Source of the DNA: CAZHOV01 sp964534315
GTDB lineage: Bacteria; Bacteroidota; Bacteroidia; Chitinophagales; Saprospiraceae
DNA: 13,141 bases
Assembly: GCA_964534315.1 (NCBI GenBank)
Contig: CAZHOV010000159.1
Location: 1-13,141, forward strand
Direction: 5' to 3'
Position 1 is the stretch's first letter. The number at the start of each line of letters is the position of its first letter. The position numbers and the translations under genes were made by a program. The notes below the pieces were generated by a model. It searched no databases, was not told where the DNA came from, and worked only from the letters and a program-made list of their open reading frames with translations. Shown here piece after piece: positions 1 to 7,600 of this stretch.

Positions 1-174
1 GCATCCCAAAAAATAATAAAAATTTTCTAAATCTTCAGCTTTGCTGAATAGTTACGTAATAAAATTAGTAAATAACACGGGATTTGCAACAGTTCAACCC
101 ATCGAGAAGTTCGAGCAAACAAACAAAGGTTTCCATTTTTTAGCAATATTCCGTTACTTTGCATGAGCTTTTGG
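1..174. other. Upstream noncoding region of the biosynthetic operon
   Basis: This AT-rich stretch holds no convincing reading frame. It contains a small hairpin, TTCAGC-TTT-GCTGAA at 34-48, without a T-run, and the palindrome TTACGTAA at 52-59. A promoter-like box near 154-161 is listed separately. The gene to the left, if any, ends before the window begins, so neither its strand nor its function is known. Confidence 0.5.
131..161 (+). promoter_or_regulatory. Candidate Bacteroidota-type promoter for the FAAL/NRPS operon
   Basis: TTACTTTG at 154-161 resembles the Bacteroidota -7 element TAnnTTTG, although its TA is one base too close to TTTG. The upstream element would be TTC at 131-133, about 20 bases before it, in place of the usual TTG. 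If this is the promoter, transcription would start near 168, directly before the hairpin at 175-202, and would give a leader of roughly 65 bases for the first FAAL gene. The call rests on weak consensus matching only. Confidence 0.3.
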
Positions 175-202
175 TCCGGATCAGGGTGATCCGGATTTTT
201 TT
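175..202 (+). terminator. Rho-independent terminator or leader attenuator before the operon
   Basis: Perfect 9-bp arms TCCGGATCA (175-183) and TGATCCGGA (187-195) surround a GGG loop and are followed at once by seven T residues (196-202). This is the classic intrinsic terminator layout reading rightward. It lies only 30 bases before the first FAAL start codon. It may end an unseen upstream transcript, or, if transcription starts near 168, act as an attenuator in the operon leader. The structure itself is clear; its role is not. Confidence 0.75.
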
Positions 203-232
203 AGAATGGATTTAAACTAAACCCAAAGTGCT

Positions 233-1987
233 ATGGTTTTTGATGAGCAGATGAACCAAAGAGGTTTGTCGACATTGGTAGATGTTTTAAATTGGAGAGG
301 AAACGAACAAGCTGATAAAAAAGGATACACCTTTCTGCTGGACGGAGATACAAAAGAGGAACACATTACCTACGGAGAGCTGGATAAAAAAGCCAGAATG
401 ATTGCCGTAAAATTCCAGGAATTAGGAAAACCAGGAGACCGGGTACTGATTCTGTTCCCTCCAGGCTTGGATTTTATCAGCGCTTATTTTGGTTGCCTTT
501 ATGCAGGGATGATCGCCATACCCTTATACCCGCATTTACGGCCTAAAAAGGATAAAATGCTCGACAGGATCGTTGGTGTAGCTAAAAATGCGCAACCTTC
601 CGCCATCCTGGTCAATTCAGTCGTTAACTCCTTCACCTCCTCTCTTTTCCAGTTAGCTCCCCAACTTCAGCAATATACCTGGTTCAACACTGATGAGTTA
701 GTTGAAGATATGGCTGATCAATGGAAAAGACCTGACATTCATCCCGGCGATCTGGCTTTCCTCCAATATACTTCAGGATCTACAGGCACTCCAAAAGGCG
801 TGATGGTATCTCATGGAAACTTAGTACATAATACTAAAACAATATTCGGCTTTTGTGGTAATGAGGATCCTGCAAAGATACGAGGTGTAAGTTGGTTGCC
901 CCCTTATCACGATATGGGACTGATAGGTAGTATACTCACACCACTTTATGGAGGGTTTCACGTGGCCTTGATGCCTCCTGTTTATTTCCTTCAACGTCCT
1001 TATCGATGGCTCAAAGCCATTTCCAGATTAAAAGCCACCACAAGCCCGTCACCAAATTTCGGTTTTGACTATTGTGTAAAAAAGGTTAAACCTGAACAAA
1101 TGGAAGATCTCGACCTCAGCTCCTGGGTGTCTGCCTTTAACGGAGCAGAGCCTATCCATGCAGAAACCCTCGAGAATTTTTATAACCGTTTTAAATCTGT
1201 AGGTTTCAAAAAATCCTCTTTCGTGCCTTCCTTCGGTATGGCCGAAACAACCCTTATGATCACGGGGTCTTCAATTGAAAAGGAACCTTTGATGAAGTAT
1301 TTTGACGCTAACCAATTGGAAGTCCATAAAGTTGAACCTTCAACTGCAGAAGCAAATAATGCTAAAAAACTGGTTGCTAGCGGTGAAATATTAGACGACA
1401 TCCCGGTGAAAATTGTCGATCCGTATACCAAAAATACCTGCAACCCTAATCAAATCGGCGAAATCTGGGTCCAAGGCCCCAGTGTAGCCAATGGCTACTG
1501 GAACCGCCCCGAGGAAAGCGAAGAAATATTCAATGCATACACCTCCGATACACAGGAAGGACCCTTCTTACGAACCGGTGATCTTGGTTTTATTCACGAT
1601 GGTGAATTATTTGTTACCGGACGAATTAAGGACCTGATTATCATTGATGGTAGTAACCACTATCCTCAGGATATCGAACGTAGCGCAGAAGCCAGCCACG
1701 AAGCTATCGTAACCTACGGAGCTGCTGCTTTCTCCGTACGCGAACGGAATAGCGAAAAGCTGATCGTTATGGTCGAACTGGACCGACGCAAAATGAGAAC
1801 ACTTGAAAATTCAACAGAAAAAGATATTACCAAAGCAATCAGAGCACAAGTCTCACACGATCATGATCTAAGAGTTTATGATGTCTATTATGTCCCCAAA
1901 CGACTGCCGAAAACAACGAGCGGTAAGGTGCAAAGACATATGTGTAGAAAAATTTATCTCGAATCAAAAAACGAAATACTTACCTGA
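233..1987 (+). CDS. Stand-alone fatty acyl-AMP ligase (FAAL)
   Basis: This is a 584-residue member of the adenylate-forming superfamily. It should activate a fatty acid with ATP to acyl-AMP and pass it to the phosphopantetheine arm of an acyl carrier protein. Visible signatures are the ATP-binding loop YTSGSTGTPKG (from residue 179), SWLPPYHDMGLIG (about 223-235), FGMAETT, the RTGDLG hinge region, NHYPQDIE (475-482, typical of FAALs) and the C-terminal TTSGK with catalytic Lys565. Length is normal for the family. It carries no carrier domain, so its partner is probably an ACP of the next gene, 52 bases downstream. The usual RGRNHYP reads DGSNHYP here. The start at 233 gives MVFDEQMNQ; an in-frame ATG at 251 is possible, and neither has a clear ribosome-binding site. 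An acyl-CoA ligase is less likely given the FAAL motifs and the ACP neighbour. Chain length cannot be predicted by eye. Confidence 0.9.
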   Translation: MVFDEQMNQRGLSTLVDVLNWRGNEQADKKGYTFLLDGDTKEEHITYGELDKKARMIAVKFQELGKPGDRVLILFPPGLDFISAYFGCLYAGMIAIPLYPHLRPKKDKMLDRIVGVAKNAQPSAILVNSVVNSFTSSLFQLAPQLQQYTWFNTDELVEDMADQWKRPDIHPGDLAFLQYTSGSTGTPKGVMVSHGNLVHNTKTIFGFCGNEDPAKIRGVSWLPPYHDMGLIGSILTPLYGGFHVALMPPVYFLQRPYRWLKAISRLKATTSPSPNFGFDYCVKKVKPEQMEDLDLSSWVSAFNGAEPIHAETLENFYNRFKSVGFKKSSFVPSFGMAETTLMITGSSIEKEPLMKYFDANQLEVHKVEPSTAEANNAKKLVASGEILDDIPVKIVDPYTKNTCNPNQIGEIWVQGPSVANGYWNRPEESEEIFNAYTSDTQEGPFLRTGDLGFIHDGELFVTGRIKDLIIIDGSNHYPQDIERSAEASHEAIVTYGAAAFSVRERNSEKLIVMVELDRRKMRTLENSTEKDITKAIRAQVSHDHDLRVYDVYYVPKRLPKTTSGKVQRHMCRKIYLESKNEILT

Positions 1988-2039
1988 TCGCTTTTAGTTC
2001 TAAACCCCTTATTATTTAATTTAGGAAAATGCTTTACTT

Positions 2040-4571
2040 ATGAGTGAAGACGTAAAATCAATTGTTACCCAAACTGTAGAAGAAATACAGGAATGGTTAA
2101 TCGAAAATATTGCTGATCGACTTGATATCGATCCTAAAGATATAGATATTGACGAACCGATCACTGACCTCGGCCTCTCCTCTCGGGAAGCTATTATGCT
2201 TTCAGGCGAACTGGAAGACTGGCTAGGCTATGAATTACCTCCCGAACTACTCTATGAGCACCCTGAAATCAAGCCCCTGTCAGAAATTCTGGCTCAAGGC
2301 CCCTCCGCCTTTGAAGATACTGCCGAAAACAAAAATGATGTAGAACAGGATGAAATGGCGTTTGAGTCGGTAATCGATCTATTGCAAACAAGGGCCGCAC
2401 AAATACCCAGGAAGAATGCCTACACTCATCTTATCCGAGGAGAACTTTCTAATACTGAACCGATCACCTATGAACAACTGGAAATCAGAGCCCGCGCCAT
2501 CGGTGCTCACCTTCAGCAACTAAACCTCACAGGGGAAAGGGTACTCATCCTATTTCCGTCAAGTGTTAAATTCATCACCAGCTTTTATGGCTCGCTTTTC
2601 GGAAAAGCTATTGGCGTACCAGCATTCCCGCCCCAAAAATCAAGAGGTATCGAGCGTATCGAAGCCATCTTTAAAGACTCCCAAGCCTCTTACGCCTTAG
2701 TCGACACCCGGTTGCTCGAACAGATCAGAAGCAACCGTAAAATAAAAGACAACTCTTTTATCAGCAATATCAACTTCATTAATGTAGATGAAATTCCTGA
2801 CGAGATGGCCGACCAGTGGAAAAAACCGGTTGTTGGTCATGAGGATCTGGCATTCCTGCAATATACCTCAGGCTCTACCGGCACTCCAAAGGGAGTTATG
2901 GTATCTCATGGCAATATTCTCCACAATCTGAAGTCTATCCGGTTTGCCTTTAATATCAATCAGGATATGTCAATCGTTAGTTGGCTGCCTATGTATCACG
3001 ATATGGGGCTCATTGGTTGTATCCTTCAGCCAATTAATATGAAAGGCCACATGGCATTCATGTCGCCAACTGATTTTCTGGAAAAACCGGTAAGATGGCT
3101 AAAGGCTATTACAAAATATAAATCCGACTTCTCTACTGCCCCCAACTTCGCTTACGACCTACTGGTGGAAAAAGTAAAACCCGAAGATAGAGATCAGCTC
3201 GACCTGAGCAGCTGGGTAGGTGCAGGAAACGGTTCGGAACCTATCTATGCTTCAACGCTCAAGCGGTTTTCAGATTACTTCAAATCGGCTAATTTTAAGC
3301 ATGAACAGCATTATCCCTGCTACGGAATGGCCGAATCAACCCTCCTGATTACCGGAGTGGAAAGACAAACCATTACCAGGGTATTGGAATTGGACGAGGA
3401 AGCGCTGGAACGGAATTTCGTCAAAATTACCGATGAAAACAGCAAAGGAGTAGTCTCAAAAGTAAGTTGCGGAACCAATCCCGTCGGCACGCTAAAAATT
3501 GTAAATCCAGATACGCTGGAAGAACTCTCCGAAGGAAGAGTCGGTGAAATCTGGTTTCAATCCGGTAGCGTTGCCCAAGGCTATTGGAATAGGCCGGAGG
3601 TAACGGAAGAAATCTTTAATGCCCATATTGCCGGAAGCGGAGAAGGACCCTTTATGCGTACCGGTGACCTCGGCTTTCTGTACGAAGGAGAACTCTACAT
3701 CACAGGTAGGGTTAAAGACCTGATCATTATAAGAGGAAGAAACCACTATCCACAAGATATTGAACTGACCGTTTATGAGAGCCATCCAGCCTTAACTTCT
3801 AATGGTGGAGCCGCTTTTTCAGTAGATGTCAAAGGCGCCGAACGACTGGTGGTAATCCAGGAAGTGGAACGAACGGCTTTAAGAAATTTGAACCAGGAAG
3901 AAGTTTTCGATGCTATTCGAAAAGCAGTAGCTGAAGAACACGAAATTCAAATTTACGCTATTACTTTATTGTCTCCGGGCAGATTACCGCGGACAACAAG
4001 CGGTAAGACTCAAAGAAGTGGATCTAAAAAAGCATTCTTAGCAGATTCGCTCGTAAACGTAGGAGAGTGGAAAATGCCCATTGAAGAGGTAAAAGAATTT
4101 GTTCCGTTAGAGCAATTTTTACCCGCTTTAGCTGAACTGAAATCAATGGAAAAACCTGCTCGCCAGAAAGCTATTTCCAACTATTTAATAGAGCTGGTTT
4201 CCAGAACCTTGCATACGCCTGCTGACCAAATAGAAGCGGATAAACCCATCGTTAATCTGGGCCTTGATTCCATGCACGCCATAGAAATAAAAGGCCAGTT
4301 GGAATCAGACCTAAAAACTGACCTCGAAGTTACCGAGCTATTGCAAGGTTATTCCATTCACGATCTTGCAAACACCTTGGCCGAAGAAGTAGTAAATGCC
4401 CCTCAACATGATACAAACCACACTGCTGAGCCTTCTGCCAATACCGACCCGAACGGAGAAATAGATTTCAACAATCTTTCCCCCGACCAGGCAAGAGAAC
4501 TATTAGTTGATATTGACGCACTGTCATCTGAAGAAGTTGAAAAATTGTTAGAGATCCTTTCTAATGAATAG
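2040..4571 (+). CDS. ACP-FAAL-ACP loading protein
   Basis: This 843-residue protein has three parts. An N-terminal acyl carrier domain spans about residues 8-95, with DLGLSS and the phosphopantetheine site at Ser48. A complete FAAL spans about 110-680, with YTSGSTGTPKG from Tyr275, SWLPMYHDMGLIG, YGMAEST, RGRNHYPQDIE (565-575) and TTSGK with catalytic Lys656. A second carrier domain spans about 715-790, with LGLDSM and the attachment site at Ser744. An acidic tail ending LSSEEVEKLLEILSNE resembles the C-terminal docking helices of PKS/NRPS proteins. The FAAL part is a clear paralogue of the preceding gene and shares MADQWK and the ATP-loop block. The protein probably charges its own ACPs, may accept acyl-AMP from the first FAAL, and hands acyl chains to the C domain of the synthetase 47 bases downstream. 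The ATG at 2040 fits the start of the ACP fold; AGGA lies about 14 bases upstream. Having two ACPs around one FAAL is unusual. Confidence 0.9.
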   Translation: MSEDVKSIVTQTVEEIQEWLIENIADRLDIDPKDIDIDEPITDLGLSSREAIMLSGELEDWLGYELPPELLYEHPEIKPLSEILAQGPSAFEDTAENKNDVEQDEMAFESVIDLLQTRAAQIPRKNAYTHLIRGELSNTEPITYEQLEIRARAIGAHLQQLNLTGERVLILFPSSVKFITSFYGSLFGKAIGVPAFPPQKSRGIERIEAIFKDSQASYALVDTRLLEQIRSNRKIKDNSFISNINFINVDEIPDEMADQWKKPVVGHEDLAFLQYTSGSTGTPKGVMVSHGNILHNLKSIRFAFNINQDMSIVSWLPMYHDMGLIGCILQPINMKGHMAFMSPTDFLEKPVRWLKAITKYKSDFSTAPNFAYDLLVEKVKPEDRDQLDLSSWVGAGNGSEPIYASTLKRFSDYFKSANFKHEQHYPCYGMAESTLLITGVERQTITRVLELDEEALERNFVKITDENSKGVVSKVSCGTNPVGTLKIVNPDTLEELSEGRVGEIWFQSGSVAQGYWNRPEVTEEIFNAHIAGSGEGPFMRTGDLGFLYEGELYITGRVKDLIIIRGRNHYPQDIELTVYESHPALTSNGGAAFSVDVKGAERLVVIQEVERTALRNLNQEEVFDAIRKAVAEEHEIQIYAITLLSPGRLPRTTSGKTQRSGSKKAFLADSLVNVGEWKMPIEEVKEFVPLEQFLPALAELKSMEKPARQKAISNYLIELVSRTLHTPADQIEADKPIVNLGLDSMHAIEIKGQLESDLKTDLEVTELLQGYSIHDLANTLAEEVVNAPQHDTNHTAEPSANTDPNGEIDFNNLSPDQARELLVDIDALSSEEVEKLLEILSNE

Positions 4572-4618
4572 GTCTCTAACACCTTCAATCTATTATTGAA
4601 TTTTAAAAGTAAAAGGTT

Positions 4619-7600
4619 ATGCCTTCCACTACTGATAAAAAAGCCCTGCTGAAACAGCTTTTAGAACAAAAAGCAAACAAATCGGCAGGTAATAATTTAT
4701 TTGATCTTTCTTACGGACAACAGTCCCTTTGGTTTTTAAACCAAAATGCTCCGAAGAATGCGGCTTACAATGTGGCGATCGCTGCAAGAATCAAATCCCC
4801 TCTAAACCGGGACGCCTGGAAAAGAGCCTGTCAGCGGTTAGTCAACCGTCATCCTATTTTGCGTACTACTTATACGACAAAAGATGGGGCACTCAAACAA
4901 AAGGTGCATGGCTTTATGCCCCTGGAGTTCTCCTTCGAAGATCTCTCGCACCTAAAGGACGCCGACTTTAACCGACATGTCAAAACCGTCTATTCCAAGC
5001 CTTTTGACCTGGAAACAGGCCCGATCTGCCGCATGCACCTCTTTAAAAAAGGGGAAAATGATCAGGTTTTTTTATTTAACATCCACCACATTGCAAATGA
5101 TGGTTTTTCAACCTGGATCATTCTGGAAGAATTAAAAGAACTATATAAGGCCGAGATCAATAAGACCAAAGCGGATCTGCCGCCTGTCCAAAAGACGTAC
5201 ACTGATTTCGTAAAAACCCAGCGAGCATTGCTTGATGGTGAAAAAGGGCAACAACTTTGGGAATATTGGAAAAACCAACTAAACGGTGATCTGGAGCCTA
5301 TTGAACTACCACTGGATAAAACGCCCCCTTCCGTGCAGACCTTCAATGGCGCCGCCGAAAACCTGACACTCGACAAACCACTTACGGATGCCCTCCGGAA
5401 CCTGGCTAAAAAAGAAGGAGTGACGCTTTTTGTACTGCTCGCCTCAGCTTTTCAGGTTCTGCTACATCGCTATAGCGGGCAAGAAGATATCATCGTGGGT
5501 ACGCCAACATCTGGAAGAACCAAGAAAGAATGGCAGTCTATTGTCGGGTATTTTGTAAATCCGGTAGCCCTACGAGCTCAATTCAATGATAATCCAACCT
5601 TTCAGTCTTTCCTCAATGGCAATAGAGACACCATTCTCAATGCTATTGCCAATCAGGATCTTCCCTTCCCTTACCTGGTAGAAAAATTGAATATCACCAG
5701 AGATAAAAGCCGATCGCCTATCTTCCAGGTGTTTTTCAGCCTATTGAAAGCCCAGGGCGATGACACCGTACAGGCATTGATGTCTGACTCCGGAGCCAAA
5801 GGAACCCACCAATGGGGCGAACTACAACTGGAGGCTTATCAGCTAGAACAACAACAAGGACAGTTCGACCTTACCCTTGCCTTAACAGAGAGTAAAGGAG
5901 AGATCACCGGAGGATTTAAATACAATACTGACCTCTTCGAAGGCACTACCATCAAAAGAATTGCCGACCACTTTATCAATTTATTGAAAAGTGTAGTCTT
6001 CAATCCAGAATTGCCCGTTTCAGAACTTGAAATTCTTTCAGAAGACGAAAAGCATTGGCTGATACATGATCTGAATCAGACGAAAATGCCTTTCCCAAAA
6101 GAAAAATGCATGCATCAACTCTTTGAGCAGCGGGTTGATCAATCGCCCGACCTCATCGCGGTCAGCATGCCTTCTTTAAAAAAGAAAGGGCAAAAACACG
6201 AATTCACTTACCGCGAATTGGACCAACGAGCTAACCAAGTGGCCCACCATCTCCAAAAATTAGGAGTAGGTCCTGAATCTAAAGTAGGGATCTCTGTGCA
6301 CCGCTCTCCCGAAATGATCATTGGTATCCTCGGAGTGTTGAAGTCGGGAGGGGCTTATGTACCTTTAGACCCGGATTATCCGTCAGAACGGCTGGCCTAT
6401 ATTATTGAAGATTCTGCTCTTTCTATTATTCTTACCCAAGAGGGGGCTGCCGAGAGTCTGCCCGAAGAAGGATTAAACCTGATCTACCTGGATAAGGACA
6501 AAGATAAACTTGATCAGGAAAAAGCAGAGCGCCCAACAAGTGATGTTAAATCTACCAACCTTGCTTACGTTATCTATACGTCCGGTTCTACCGGAAAACC
6601 TAAAGGGGTATTGATCGAGCATAAGGGAGTCGCCAATAAATTGACTAATTTCAAGCAGGATGTCAAATTTACTGCTGAGCACCGGTTCAACCTGTTGGCT
6701 TCCTATGCCTTCGATGCCAGTATCGGACAAATGTTTATGCCGCTGGTTTCGGGCTCCCCCCTCTTCCTGATGCCTAAAGACCAGCAAAACGATCCGGATT
6801 CCTTCTGGAATTTTGTGATTGAAAATGATATCAATGTATTGTATACGGTAGCTTCGTTCCTCAGTCCTATGCTGGATACACCAAGAGGACTTGAGGAGTT
6901 GGATATCAAATACGTATTCCTTGGTGCCGAGGTATTCCCGCTTAAACTGCTTAATAAGATCAGGACCAAACTAAAGGTTGACAAGATCGTCAATATGTAT
7001 GGCCCTACGGAAACCACCGTAAACTGTGTCATGTATACCGTGGAAGGTACACCCAAAGGGAGTATTCCTTTAGGAAAACCGCTTCCGAATTATACCTTCT
7101 ATATTTTGGACAAACACCTGAAAGTAGTACCGGTAGGGGTTCCGGGTGAAATTCATATCGGAGGGCCCGCCGTAGCCCGAGGTTACCACAACCGACCGGA
7201 ACAAACAACCAAACACTTTATTCCGGACCCGTTCAGCCACAATACAAGCGCCCGGTTATACAAATCCGGTGACCTTGGAAAATATCTACCCGATGGCAAC
7301 ATTGCCTTTATGGGCCGGGTTGATAAACAAGTAAAAGTTAATGGCTTTAGAATTGAACCAGGCGAAGTAGAATCAGCTATTGTTCAACATAATAGCATTA
7401 AGGATGCCCTGGTCATTGCAAAAGAGGATAAGAGTGGAAATAAACGATTGGTAGCTTACCTCATTGCTGCCGATTGTCAGATGCCTGCTACCCAGAATAT
7501 GCGCTCTTTTCTATTGGAAAAACTGCCGAGCTATATGGTTCCATCTGCTTTTGTTCCATTAGATGAATTCCCGTTATTGCCGAGTGGTAAGGTAAACTTA

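Noticed and set aside
206..220. Mini-frame MDLN between the upstream hairpin and the first FAAL
   Set aside because: Four codons without a ribosome-binding site or conservation evidence; likely chance.
233..1987. Acyl-CoA ligase or luciferase-like function for the first ligase
   Set aside because: NHYPQDIE, the paralogy with an ACP-fused FAAL and the operon with carrier domains favour acyl-AMP transfer to an ACP, although structure-level proof is not available here.
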